From positions 21,553,894 through 21,617,893 of the forward strand of contig CM055102.1 of NCBI GenBank assembly GCA_029204225.1: DNA of 64,000 nucleotides, in the 5' to 3' direction. Shown one piece after another: positions 36,892-48,827 of this stretch. Within the stretch, counting starts at the first letter, position 1; each line of letters opens with the position of its first letter. Both the position numbers and the translations under genes were made by a program. This DNA is from Diphasiastrum complanatum (taxonomy: Eukaryota > Streptophyta > Lycopodiopsida > Lycopodiales > Lycopodiaceae). The notes beneath the pieces are model-generated. The model saw only the letters and a list, made by a program, of their open reading frames with translations, had not been told where the DNA came from and searched no databases.

Positions 36892-37545
36892 TGCTGGCCC
36901 ACGAGAATAAATCTCCTATGATAGCCAACATGTCCTAAGAAAGCTCTTAGTTCACACAAATTGGTTGGTATCAGGAGGCTCTTTATAAGCTCAACTTTAT
37001 CTTTGTGGACTTCTATTCCTCTGTTAGATATTCTATATCCGAGCAATATTCTTTTTTTCATACCAAAAAAACATTTCTCTGGATGAAGAGATAAACAAGT
37101 ATCTAGACACCGTTGCAATGTTAATTTCAGCTTTTGCAGGTGTGTCTTTATATCACTGTACACACAAAAATCATCAATAAATATCTCGAGAAAAGTTCTC
37201 AAGAAGGTAGCGAAAATTAACATCATGATTTGCTGAAAAGTCGCTGGAGCATTACAAAGACCAAAGGGCATTTTGTTGTAGGCATAAGTGCCCCAATCCA
37301 TCGTGAATGTGGTCTTTGAGCGATCCTCCTTTTGCACTCCCACCTGATTATATCCAGAAAAGCCGTCACAGAAACTGTAACGCTCTTGACCAGCAACCTG
37401 ATCTATGATGGAATCAGTAAAAGGCAAAGGATGATGGTCCTTCCTGGTGGCAGCATTGAGTTTTCAAAAATCCTGGCATATTCGTATTTTGCCAGTCCAA
37501 AAATCGAGTGGTTTGATAACAATGAAATTCATGGTGAATGGCTTG
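36888..37545 (-). pseudogene. Element A reverse transcriptase (broken)
   Basis: The minus strand shows GKIRICQDF, LNAATRKDHHPLPFTDSIID, FCDGFSGYNQV, MPFGLCNAPATFQQIM and the catalytic FIDDF (IDD at 37170-37178), then LHPEKC and the FLGHVGYHRRF end. In-frame stops lie at about 37464 and 37549. The N-terminal fingers are shortened: protease-type sequence runs in the same frame into GKIRICQDF. Confidence 0.93.
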
Positions 37546-38059
37546 GCTTAAATGTAGACAGTGACATCCTTCAGCTCACCAACAAGTTTTCGTCATGTCA
37601 AATAAGCTAACTTGATGTTTCGTTGTGTTGGTTGAATGTCAGTCAGGCCCAGAGCATGAGCTGTGTCTTCTGTTATTATATTCACACTGGAACCAAAGTC
37701 AATTGGCACTTTTCGGATCAGGCATCCTGCAATAGTAACATCAATTTTAGGTGCACCAAGATCACCTAAATCAATGGACAAAACACTAGTATCTAGCAGA
37801 GAAAATTTCTTTTTCTTCTTAGGCACAAAAAGGCCTTTCAGCTGCTTTCTGTAATAAATGTTATCTGCCAACAGCTGTTCAAAAGTAATGTTTGGTCGAA
37901 GAGATCCGATATCAGTTGCGATGTCATATTCTTTTGTCTTTGAAATGGAGGTTGGTTCATCAATAACAGCACTAGACAATTTCATCTTCGTGATTTCTTC
38001 ATCTTCTTCCTCGAAAGTGACCACCTTCTCTGCAGCACTTCTCATCTTCAAAGAGCAAG
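37546..38059 (-). pseudogene. Element A protease region
   Basis: The minus strand reads a charged linker, then KKKKKFSLLDTSVL, then VTIAGCLIRKVPIDFGSSVN (D-F-G-S-S-V-N at the catalytic site; many plant elements have D-x-G-S-S-V-N), then LGLTDIQPT. It continues past a stop at about 37594 into AKPFTMNFIVI, the protease C-terminus. Gag is missing; similarity ends at 38059, where copia-4 begins. Confidence 0.85.
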
Positions 38060-40477
38060 GGTGGTGCTACTTGCTTTATAACTTTCATTGATGATTTCAC
38101 TAGATTTACTTGGGTATATCTTCTAGCTTCAAAATCTATGGTGTTTGACTATTTTCTAAAGTTCAAAGCTCTAGTTGAAAAGCAATTTTCTTACAAAATC
38201 AAGATTCTTAGAAGTGATGGAGGTGGTGAGTACACTTCCAATAAATTTCATGATTATTGTGAGCTTGAAGGCATTAAAAGGGAGTTTTCTTGTGCATATA
38301 CACCATCTCAAAATGGGGTGGCTGAAAGAAGGAATAGAACACTGTGTGAATGTGCCAAAACCATCAGAATTGAGGCATCTTTGCCAAAAGACTTTTGGGG
38401 TGAGGCTATCAATTGTTCAAACTATCTTTGCAAGACTCCCTCATGTTGCACTTGGAGGAAAGTCACCATATGAAGCACTCTATTTGAAGAAACCTAAGGT
38501 TGAACACCTTAGAGTATTTGGATGCATATGCTTTGTCCATATTCCCTTGGAAACGAGAAAGAAGGATGATCCTTGTGCAAGCAAAGGAGTAATGGTTGGA
38601 TATTCATCCAACAAGAAAGCCTATCGAATCTACATGCTCTCTACCTCTAAAGTAATTGATAGTAGCGATGTAGTTTTTCATGAAGAAGAAAAGTCCTATC
38701 TTGAAGGGGCCGAGATCAAGCAACCTTAGGATCTATCACCTATTGTTATTGAAGATAATCAACATATGGAGGAGTCAAGATTTGAAGATGGAAGTCCTCA
38801 GATTTTCACTCCTAGAAGATCCATGGGGGAGAGATCCGAGCCCAAGAGGATCACTCATGATGACAAAGGAAAACAAGTGGATCTTGATTCCACTTATGCT
38901 TATTTTGTTTCTCATGAGGAGCCCAAAGATGTTCAAGAAGCCCTCAATACCAAGGAGTGGTATGAGGCCATGAAGATTGAATATGATGCCTTGATCACCA
39001 ACCACACATGGGAGCTAGTGGATCCACCACCTTACATGCATATCATTGGATGCAAGTGGGTGTTCAAGATCAAGTACAATCATGATGGCTCCATCAACAA
39101 GTACAAGGCAAGATTGTGTGCTAAAGGCTTTGCACAAATATATGGCCTTGACTATGAAGAAACCTTTGCTCATGTAGCAAAGATGGTGACAATAAGAATC
39201 ATAATCTCTCTTGTCTTATTTTCTAAGTGGAAACTGTTTCAACTTGATGTCTCCAACACTTTTTTGAATGGCTATCTTGAGGAGGAGATATACATGGAAC
39301 AGCCTCAAGGATTTATCAAGGATAAATCTAAGGTGTGTTTGCTATTTAGAAGTCTTTATGGCTTAAATCAAGCACCTAGATCATGGTATTCAAGACTCAA
39401 CAACTTTCTACTTTCATTAGGATTTGTGTTTAGTGACTATGATCCTTCTATGTACTTAAAATTTGATGGTAGTAATATTGTCATTCTCCTAATCTATGTA
39501 GATGACATTATTCTTAGTGGAAGTTGTTTGATGCTAGTTCAAGAAACCAAAGATACATTCGGAAAAGAATTTAAAATGCAAGATCTAGGAGAGATTTATT
39601 ACATTTTGGGCCTTGAGATTGATTTTCATGAAGAGTATGCTTTTATTTGTCAATCTAGATATGTCTTTTCTATGTTGAAAAAATTCAATATGCAAAGTTG
39701 TAAAGGCATAGATACTCCCATGGAGCAACATGTAAAAGATCCTATTAAAGGTGATGAAAGATCCTTTGAGGACATCACACTTTATAGGAGTCTTATAGGC
39801 TCTTTAATTTGGCTTACTATCACTAGACCCGATTTGAGCTATTGTGTGCACAAATTGAGTCAATTTATGCAAGATCCCAAGATCCAACATTGGAAGATGG
39901 CCAAGAGAGTTCTAAGATATGTATCTTCTACTCAAGATTATGGTTTATTGTACAAGAATGAAGATCTAACCATTGTTGGCTACTCAGATTCCGATTTTTC
40001 AAGTGATAAAATGGATCGAAAGTCCATTAATGCATATACTATCTTTCTTGGAGGCAATCTTGTGTCTTGGCTCTCAAAGAAGTAGGATACCATATCTCTA
40101 TCATCTTGTGAGGCCGAGTACAAAGCACTCACTACAACAACTAAAGAGGTGTTTTGGATCAAGAGGTTAATCATGGAGCTAAATTGCATCAAAGAGGATC
40201 ATCTTCCCTTGATCAAATGTGACAACATATCGGCACAAGCTCTTGCAAACAATCCTATTTTTCATGCAAGAAGAAGCATATAGAAGTGGCACACCATTTT
40301 GTAAGGGAAAAGCTCATTGGAGGTGAAATCAACTTAGAACGTGTCGACACATCTTCGTGTATTGCTGATCTTCTCACAAAGCCACTTTGCAAAAGTGCCT
40401 TCTCAAAGCATAGGTCTAATCTTGGTCTTATCTCAAGATCAATGCTTGATCCACATTAGATACATTTTTAGGAGGAG
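38060..40477 (+). pseudogene. Copia-4 polyprotein: integrase, RT, RNase H (5'-truncated)
   Basis: The plus strand starts inside the integrase core (GATCFITFIDDFTRFTWVYL), then LRSDGGGEYTSN and YTPSQNGVAERRNRTLCE. After a frameshift at about 38440 it continues with FGCICFVHIPLETRKK. An in-frame TAG at about 38727 precedes the RT reading 38766-40085, with LITNHTWELVDPP, CKWVFKIKYNHDGS and the catalytic YVDD at 39495-39506. RNase H follows as VGYSDSDFSSDKMDRKS and SSCEAEYKALTTTTKEVFW, broken by a stop at 40083 and a frameshift near 40275. The RT part is long and open (439 residues), so this copy is fairly young. Confidence 0.94.
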
Positions 40478-41090
40478 TGTCAAAATATTGAAAAATCTAT
40501 CTAATGTTGTGAGTATGGGTCCTAAAAATGCCAAAGATGAATTGAGCTCTTTTGGATTAGTAAAGACCCATCTTAGAATAAAATATTCAAGGTAGGTAGA
40601 AGTAGAAACTCGAGCTACCATAGGAATTGCCATTTGTACTTTGCATGCCACATTTAATGCATGAAAAGACTATGTGGCACAATTAGACATAGTGAGGTGG
40701 CTTGGATAAGTCTAGATAGCTTGAGAGGTGGATCCACAACTCCAATTCAACTTCAAGTAAGAAAAGAGTCCATGGATCTATATATATGTGATGTATTCTC
40801 ATTGAGAAAATGATGAAATTTGTGTGTAATGCAAATTTGGAGACAAGCTCTTTGTGCCCTCTCTCTCTCCATGAGTTTTGTACTTTCTATTTTCTCTCTC
40901 TAGCCAAGTAGAGGCATTTATGATGCTTTGTCTTATGTTTTGTTGACAGATCTTGCTTGTAACACAATAATATTGCTTGTATGATCAGCTTTCCTATTGA
41001 CAACCAATGCTAGTCTGATCTTTATGGTGTTATTGTGCTTAGGAGATCAAAATTACATGTGTAGGGCATCCCACACGTGTGAATTCAGCA
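40478..41090 (+). repeat. 3' LTR of copia-4
   Basis: It starts TGTCAAAATATTG directly after a purine tract (AGGAGGAG, ending 40477) and ends GAATTCAGCA at 41090, giving TG...CA ends and 613 bp. A TATATATA string lies at about 40780-40788. The 5' LTR is not in the window. Confidence 0.7.
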
Positions 41091-41589
41091 TGTTATTCTG
41101 GTTGTCGACAGACATTAAAAAGTAACCAGTATTACTTATATTTGGAATGGGTAATGTTAATGAATTCCGAACAACAATCTAGCCTCTATCGAATTGAAGG
41201 AAGCGCGTTCTACAAATGAAATGTTATCAGAGTAGTACAGCAGACTACACTCTGGCTGACTAAGGTGTCAACAAAGAATCAGAAATTGTTCGATGTATTC
41301 GTGACTGCGCAAACAATTAATAAATCGAGTTCGCGAACTATGCGTTCCTAGACAATAGTCCCCAACAACTAAAGGCCAACTTAATGGTTAAAGAGCACGA
41401 ATGGTTTTAGAGCACGTTAGAAACCTATGTCAATGCCAATCAGGAAAACAAATTAGAGACTCAATTCTTTAGACAGGAACTATCATCTCATTTGTATACA
41501 TACAACTTAATTCAATGATCGTGCTAGACTGCACAAAGATAGACATTATTTGAGTGTCGAAAAGAAAGTATTCACGACCGACGAATAAG
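41091..41589 (-). repeat. Partial second copy of the element A LTR
   Basis: About 98 % identical by eye to 30648-31143. It begins exactly at the end of the copia-4 LTR and is cut at 41589. It may be the remaining part of element A's 5' LTR, with gag and the primer binding site replaced by copia-4, or a separate truncated copy. Confidence 0.75.
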
Positions 41590-42705
41590 TGTAGATCTGA
41601 ATTTTATAGCAAGTGTACTTTCATTTTAGGGACGATTAATGATGGAATTTTTTATGCATATTGGTTCTTTCCATGATTTATGATTCTAGGCTATGTTTTG
41701 GTCAAAATTGCTTGTTTTTTTCATGATTTTTGACTCAAAATTTATAGTAAGAACACAAATCCAGCGAATTTAGATCAATTACATGGATATAATTCTGTAA
41801 ATTGGTGTGCATGTGCTAGAGAAAGAGTTGCATGTCATGAATTTTCATTTATTGTGAAGAAAAAATCGGAAAATAGCCAAAAGTCATCATTTTTGCTTGT
41901 TTTTTTTCCATAAAGTTGGATAGTAGGTGGCTGCAAAATACCATGTAGAGCTTGTAAAGAATTGAACCAAAGTCTTTTGAAGCTGTCCCTGAAGTTAGAG
42001 CCAAGAATTCCATGAATTGGGCTTGTAGAATGTCATAAAAGACCAAACAATAGCTTATTTTTGTGGTTTTTGGGAAATTGATTGCTCCCAATCAATAAGG
42101 AGATCATGCTAAAAAATTTCCACATGATTAGCATTCCTTTTTACCTTCCCATCAAGCTATCAGACCTGTAAATTGATGGTCGGTGGCTTATGGTCCATCT
42201 CCATCAAGTTTGAAGTTATTTTACCAAGAAATCTTTGTTCTTAGTCTATACTACTTCTTAGGAACAATATGAATTGTTCACGAAAGTCTAATAGACCATT
42301 TAAGACTGTTGGTAACATCACTTTTGGGTTTGGGGAGGTGTTTGCACATTTTTACAACATATTCTCTTGAGGAAGTGCGCCCTACTACAAAATTTATGAT
42401 GTTCTATTCTCACACATGTAAAGCCTAGGTGGTAGGGTGATGTGGGAAGTGTCTTGATCACTAGGTCTCCCTCTGTTCTGAGCTTTACAACACTCAATTT
42501 GGTCTCTTGTAGCTAAAGTTATGGTCGTTTGAAGTTTTGCAATTTTGTGAGTAAAATTGGCAAAATTTTGAATTATTCTGATTGCATGCCAGTCATTTCC
42601 CTAGTTTGTAGTATTGTGCTTGCATGGATTGATTGCAAGTTGATTCTTAGTGTGATTCTGACATGCATAAGGGATTTACAGTCGAATTGAGTGGTTATAC
42701 GCATG
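41590..42705. other. Non-coding spacer
   Basis: No gene is seen. A 24-bp exact match at about 41999-42022 to 26348-26371 is the only internal repeat noticed. Confidence 0.5.
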
Positions 42706-43123
42706 TGATGGGGCAAGGGAGATAGGAAGAACGAGAATGGAGAAGAGAGCATGAATATTGTAGAATAGCTCTCCCGTTCTAATCGGCTGCTCGGTGCAAA
42801 AGCAGTCTAATAGACAGCTTATGCTAAAGATAATCACAGCTTTATGCGTTTTGATTGCCCAACAGGATCTTAGAAATTAATTCATACTCTAAAAACAAGA
42901 GTAAGGTCCACCGAAGAGATTAGAGATGGTTTGTGTGTGGTACTACTGAAATCAGATTCAATGTGAAGTATAGTTCTGAAATATATGGAACAGCAGTATG
43001 ATATCGCGAATTTCTCAGGCGTCAAAGATAGTCATCGTCTGATCAGAAACTGAGTTGTAGACATTCGTGTTCTAATCAAAGTGAATATACAAGCGCGATC
43101 AAACAACAATGAAAGTGCATTCA
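42706..43123 (-). repeat. 3' LTR of copia-3
   Basis: On the minus strand it begins TGAATGCACTTTC and ends CCCATCA, giving TG...CA. It is a close copy of 49663-50083. Confidence 0.88.
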
Positions 43124-44126
43124 GGGTCGATAGCATTTCCATCGTAACATAAGACATGATCTAAACTTCCCTGCATATATCTCATCACTCTCTTCAATGC
43201 TTTTGAATGAGAGATCTTGGGATTAGACATGAATTTTTTTGCTTAATGTGCTAACAGTGTATGCTAAATCTGGTCTAGTACACAACATTGCATACATTAG
43301 AGATCCAATTAGTGAGTGATAAGGGTATTTCGCTAAGTTGAGTACTTCACTATCAGTCTCAGCACAAGAAGGTTTAGTCAATACTATAATTGGATCCATT
43401 GGAGTATCAATTGGTTTGCAATCAGACATATGAAAATTTTCTAAAATGCCTTTTAGATATGCCTGTTGACTAAGACAGATCTTCTTTTGAAGCCTATTTC
43501 TAATAATGTAAATTCCTAGCAAAGAATGAACAACTTTTAAATCAGTCATGTCAAATTCCTTTGACAGATCACTCTTAGTAGTGTGCAGTAGTAGAGAAGT
43601 GTCGTTAGACAGAATAAATGCATGATCTACGTAAAGAGCTATGTGAACTGAATTGGTGCCTATATGCTTCCAATAAACATTACAATCAGCTGAATTGTTT
43701 GCAAATCCCAATTGAATGAGATAAGAGTTGATCTATTGAATCATGCTCTTGCAGCCTATCAGACCGTAGATTGCTTTGTGCAGCTTGCATACTTTGTGCT
43801 CTTGGTCTTTGACTTTGAATCCTTCCGGTTGGAAGGTCTACAACTCCTCTTCGACATTGTCATTGAGAAATGTTGTCTTGACATCCATTTGGTGCATTTC
43901 GAGGTCTTCAGTGGCTGCTAACGCAATCAGAGTCCTGATTGACTGCATCTTGATGAGAGGATTGCTTGGTAATCCACTCCTTGGACTTGAGTGAATCCTT
44001 TAGCCACCAGCCATGCTTTCCATTTAGGAATGGAACCATCAGAGTTGATCTTCTTCTTAAAGATCCACTTGTTGTCGATAACTCTCTTGTGAGTGGGGAA
44101 GTCGACTAGTGTCCAGGTTTGATTTG
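43124..44126 (-). pseudogene. Copia-3 reverse transcriptase (broken, catalytic D changed)
   Basis: The minus strand shows TNQTWTLVDFPTHKRVIDNK and WLVAKGFTQVQGVDY, then QMDVKTTFLN and CKLHKAIYGL after a frameshift at about 43930. The 162-residue reading 43711-43223 has YVDH at 43622-43633 in place of the catalytic YVDD. It ends in SLIGSLMYAMLCTRPDLAY, then a stop and NPKISHSKALKRVMRYMQG. Loss of the second Asp would abolish polymerase activity. Confidence 0.92.
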
Positions 44127-47100
44127 TGTTAGCCGATATTTTCGCACGGAAAATCGGTCTAATATTGAAGTTTAAGTTTGCAATAGTTGAAAAAATCGGC
44201 ATGTAAAACCCGATTATTAGAGAAAAATTGGCACAAATTTATCTTAGAATTGGGTCCCAGCCCGTCCTAAAGTGGCTAGATACAGTTTGAAAGTAAGAAA
44301 CTAACTTTCAAAAAAATCGTCAAAAATATTTGGTCAATTTCTGTAAAGACCGAGCCAAAAGTGCCGGTCCACCTAGAATTGGGTCCCAGCTCATTTTAAA
44401 TGAGGCTAGAGCAAATTTTGCGGCCTTAGAAATGGCGGTAAATATTTTACGGCTTTTCAAAAAAATGGCCAGTTGTAAAAAAATAGTCGTTATGATCGTG
44501 CTAAAATCATACCATGTACTGAGTCCATTTTTACTAATATATAATCACTCAGTGTATTTTTCAGGGAAACCGTGTTGTCGTGGGAGCCCTAGTCATGAAT
44601 GCAGAAAAAGTCAACCACAAAAGAAAAAATCGAGAAAGAAAAGTTTCGGGTAAAAACGAGACAGGAAATATGGATTCAGTGTCAAGGAGTCACAGAAACC
44701 CTAACGGCAAGTTTGGACAATTTACGGACAATTAACGAAATGTGTGGGCCAAGTGGTTACCCAACAGGCCAAAAACTCAGACAAATGAGCAGTAGGCCCT
44801 AACCCTTGAAAAATCGAAGGAAGGCTGAAAACACAGGTACCCAAAGAAAAACGAATGTCGTCTACTAAAAATAGGGGTTGAAAAAGGGCCTCACCCTAAA
44901 TTTGGATATTAAAACACCTTGGAGGCTAAAAAATTTGGGAGGTACACCCACTAGCCATTGACATTTTGGGATTCTAGGGTGTACAAAAGGGAAAACTTGA
45001 ATGGCCTCCCTAGCCTTTGACAAAAATGGCATCTTGGATAGTTTTGGAAGAGGGCCTTGAATGCACCACTCCCCCACTCTCTTATGGAGGCCACTAGGTG
45101 TACTATCAAATGGGTTGAGGACAAATGGCAAAGAGGGCTTGAAGGGCATGAAAATTGGCAAAGCCTCATTTTGAAGGGGGACACTTGGGATTTACTATAA
45201 AAGGAGGCCACTCTTTGTGATTGATAGTTGATTGATAGTTGGATGATAGTTGGGTGAGTTAGATGATGATGTGATAGTTTGAGAGTTTTTTAGAGTTGAA
45301 AGTTTTTGGAAGATGGGTGCTTGCTTGAGAGATCTTTGTTGATGAGTAGGTTTGATTCCTTGTGAGTTTGGTCTGATGGATGGTTAAATGTGGTTTTTGC
45401 CTTATAGTATGCTTATGCATTGGTACAAGTATTGTCTTGCATAGTTGCTTGTGGAGTGATGGATGTTTGGGGTTGAATGCTTGCTAGTGAATTGAGAGTA
45501 GACTCACTTGTAGTTGATAACAATGGATAGGTTGGGTGCTTGTGGTTTGCTTTGAGAGTTGTGTTTTTCCCTCCAATTAGTTGATTGATTGTTGGAGGCT
45601 TGATTGGGTTGATGGAGTTTTTGTTTGCACTCCTTGGGATTGAATCTATGCTTGTTGATGGGAAAAGTGGGTTGTGCTTGAACATTAGAGTAATGTGTTG
45701 AGAGAATTGCTTTTGTTAAGAGTGATTTTATGGTGAGGGTTGGTTGGTTGGTTGTAGTCCATTGTCATACTAGTAGGCTGATATCTTGAATGAGTGGGAT
45801 GGTTTGCTTGAGGGCTTGGTGTGAGTGATGGGTTGCTGATTTTTTTAGCCATTGTATCTTTCTGGCCTGTTTTTTTTTTTTTTTCAGATTTTCGGTTTAG
45901 TTTTCTCTTAACTGAACCATTAACAATTCAATCGCACCGTCGATATTCCAGAAACTTTTATTTTCTTCATTTTGTCTTTTTACACAAATTTGATCAGACA
46001 CGCAAAAAGTGAAGAAAACTACATCAACATGCCTGGCTCTGATTTTTGCTACAAGGTTCATGACTAGAGTTTCCACGAACCGGCCACCTAATTGCGCATT
46101 GAGGTATGTTCTGATTTTTCAAACTCTATTTGTACCAATAAACATAAAGTAGTATGTTCTGTCATGAACATGTTATGGTGTGTGATAGTAGGGTTTTTCC
46201 ACATTTCCAACTAAATCGTTATAAGCGTTTTTGTTGGAAAGCAAGTAAGTTTCATGAAGTTCTGGTTGTAAGTTTTTTAAGTTAATCCGGAATGCAATGT
46301 GAGGTTATTGCTATAGTCAGCTACATGAGAATAAGGTTTTTATAAAGCGTTTTTTGAAGCAAGTAAGGTTTTATAGACCGCTTACATCTGTTTGGTAACA
46401 AGGTCATATAGATTTGAGTTCGGATGCGTTTGTATTTTGTGGTTATGCTCATTCAACTGAGTGAATAATGGGTCGATTGTGCATTGTAGTGAATCATACT
46501 AAAATTTTAGAACCAAAATGGTAGTATGCCGGTGTGTAGTGTTTCAGGAACCAGACACTCCAAAGATTCCGTTTGTGATTTTGGCCGGATAGGATAAGTA
46601 GCTATTGAGGTTTTTCTGTTTACTCTATGCGTCATCTAGGGTATGTAATTGCTATTCTTGAATGATTTGAGCTAGACTGACAATGGAATTGTTTTTCGTT
46701 AGGTAAGAGGGGAGACAACCGGTTTATGAGTGGAATTGTAATTAGTATGGAATCGATTCTTCATTTTAAAGTTAAAACAATGTTCTACTAGTAGATCATA
46801 CATTGCTAGTAGTGGAGTCTGGTTTTCCTTCATATTAACTGCATGTGGTTGTTGGCCGGTCTATAAACTAGTTGACATATGACATGATTGATAAATCGTG
46901 AAAATTGTCAAGTTGGAATTGTTTGTTCGTTATTTATGAAGCGTATTAATTGGACCCGACCTCTGTGAAACACTAGAGCGGGTCATCCACCATCCGCAAT
47001 TGAAATACACCTCCTTGGTTAAGCGTCACATTATTCACACCCGCCATCGATACTGTCTAGCGAAATACCTAGACCCGACAGTCAACGAAAATACCGACGC

Positions 47101-47432
47101 TTAGCAAACAAAGCGGTGCGTATAACTTGCACCCCACGAGCACATCATAGACAGTAAATCAGTTTCCAGCTTATGTAAGATCTTTACTAACTATAAGCCG
47201 AATTCAATGGGGAAAGAGACATTAGCGAATTAGCGATCAGAAGTTTTTACGGAACCATAATTCTAGAAAGCTAGTGAATCATTGCACAAAAAGTATTAGC
47301 ACCCCCTCCTTGCAACCGTATCTCTGAGAGCCTAGAAAACTCTCATCGATTGGGAAGCACGGGACAATAGAGAGGGCCATCAGGGTTGGACGTTTTGGCT
47401 GGACCAACCCCCCATCAAAAATGGCCCTAACA
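44127..47432 (+). mobile_element. 3.3-kb insertion with TG...CA ends, probable solo LTR
   Basis: It splits copia-3 between EYNSLLT and NQTWTLVD. The inserted DNA starts TGTTAGCC and ends GGCCCTAACA, giving a 6-bp inverted TGTTAG/CTAACA pair. It is flanked by ATTTG (44122-44126) and ATTCG (47433-47437), a 5-bp target duplication with one mismatch. No coding domain and no internal direct repeat of LTR size was seen, so a solo LTR of unusual length fits best. A promoter-like CTATAAAAGG at about 45195 supports the plus orientation. A degenerate MITE or another LARD is possible. Confidence 0.65.
45195..45203 (+). promoter_or_regulatory. TATA box within the solo-LTR-like insertion
   Basis: CTATAAAAGGAGG is a textbook plant TATA context. 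A run of GATAGTTG repeats starts about 25 bp downstream (45221-45255), where transcription would begin. Confidence 0.5.
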
Positions 47433-47537
47433 ATTCGTCAAAAGTGAGTTGTACTCACTTTCCATAACTTCTTGCCACTTCACAGCATCCTTGGAGTTAA
47501 TTGCTCCGGCTAGGCTCTTTGGTTCTTCTTATGAAGT

Positions 47538-48827
47538 CTAGAATGATTGAGGTGCATATCTCTCAGGAACTGTCCGAGTCCGTGAGGATCTGCGGATGTT
47601 GGATTGACCAGGATGCGCTGATTTTTCTTCTTGAACTTTTTCAAATCTGCTCGACCTTGTTTGGTCTGGTCTGGTGACAGGTAATGTCTGCTGCTCGGCT
47701 TCTATAGCTGTAGCTACAAGTTCTGTAGAAGAATCATCAATGTTGCAAGGTTGAATGCTATGTAGAATAGGATGAAATAATATAGCATCATCTATCAATG
47801 GCTGTTTGAAATCATAATAAGCATGTTCTTGAAATATTACATCCCTAGAGACAAACACTACATTGGTGGATGGATCATAAACTTTATAAGCTTTATGTTC
47901 ATTAGGATAGCCAATGAAAATACATTTATTTGTCCTATGATCTAGCTTCTTCCTAAGCTGTTTAGGAATGTGAACAAAACATATACAACCAAAGATTTGT
48001 AAATGGCTGACACTGGGCTTGTGCCCATGCCAAACTTCATAAAGAGTTTTGTTGTTGATGGCTTTGGTGCTGGATTTGTTCTGCACGTAATAGGTTGTGG
48101 CAGTAGCTTCTGCCCAGAACTTCATAGGTAAGTGTGCTTGATGTAGCATTGATTTGGCTGAGTTGAGAAGAGTTCGATTCTTCCTTTCTGAAGTCCTGTT
48201 CTGTTGAGGTGAATAGGAAGTAGTGAACTGACTTTTGATGCCATGTTCAGCCAGGTTGTCGGACATCTCGTTGGAGATGTATTTGCCACCACCATTAGTT
48301 CGGAGTGCCTTCACTTTCCTAGATGTTTGTGTCTCAGCCATGGCCTTAAATCTCTTGAAGCATTCAAAGGTCCCGACTCTAGTGCATGTAGTCAAAGGAG
48401 TATCTTCCTCGAGTATTGTACACTGCTCAGATGAGAAAGTAACAGTGTAGCCCTCATCAGTTATCTTAGAGATTGATAACAGGTTCTTTGATAGCTGAGG
48501 AACGTGAAGGATGTTAGGAATACAAATAGATAGATCGTTGTTGAAGGTGATATTCACTATTCCTTTTCCTTCCACGTGTATAGTGCTTGAATCTTCGAGG
48601 TAGATAAATTGGTCTCTACTGTAAGCTGTGTACTCCATAAACCATTCCTTGCGAGAGGTCATGTGTTGGGTAGCGTCGTTGTCCAGGTACCAGCTATCAC
48701 AGTCTTTGATGCTGCTGCTGTAATTAACAAATGTGTGTCTTGCTCCTTGAAGTCTGCCGCGTTGGAGGAGTCTGGCTACTGCTGTTGTTGCTGCTTCTTT
48801 GCCTCGTTGTAGATCCTGATGAGACAC
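47538..48827 (-). pseudogene. Copia-3 protease-integrase fusion ORF with internal deletion
   Basis: A long open minus-strand reading of 429 residues. Protease: WYLDNDATQHMTS, where D-N-D replaces D-S-G. Then HVPQLSKNLLSISKITDEGY, then a jump at VGTFECFKRFKAMAETQ into the late integrase core. The HHCC finger and the first catalytic Asp segment (HxDxCGP...FIDD) are absent, an in-frame loss of roughly 120 residues. The second catalytic position reads RTNGGGKY instead of RTDxGGEY. The C-terminus is FGCICFVHIPKQLRKKLD and the GYPNEHKAY box. It is an open ORF that cannot encode active enzymes. Confidence 0.9.

Noticed and set aside
38138-38473. Separate integrase gene upstream of copia-4 RT
   Set aside because: It is the same element as the readings at 38175-38729 and 38766-40085, only frameshifted.
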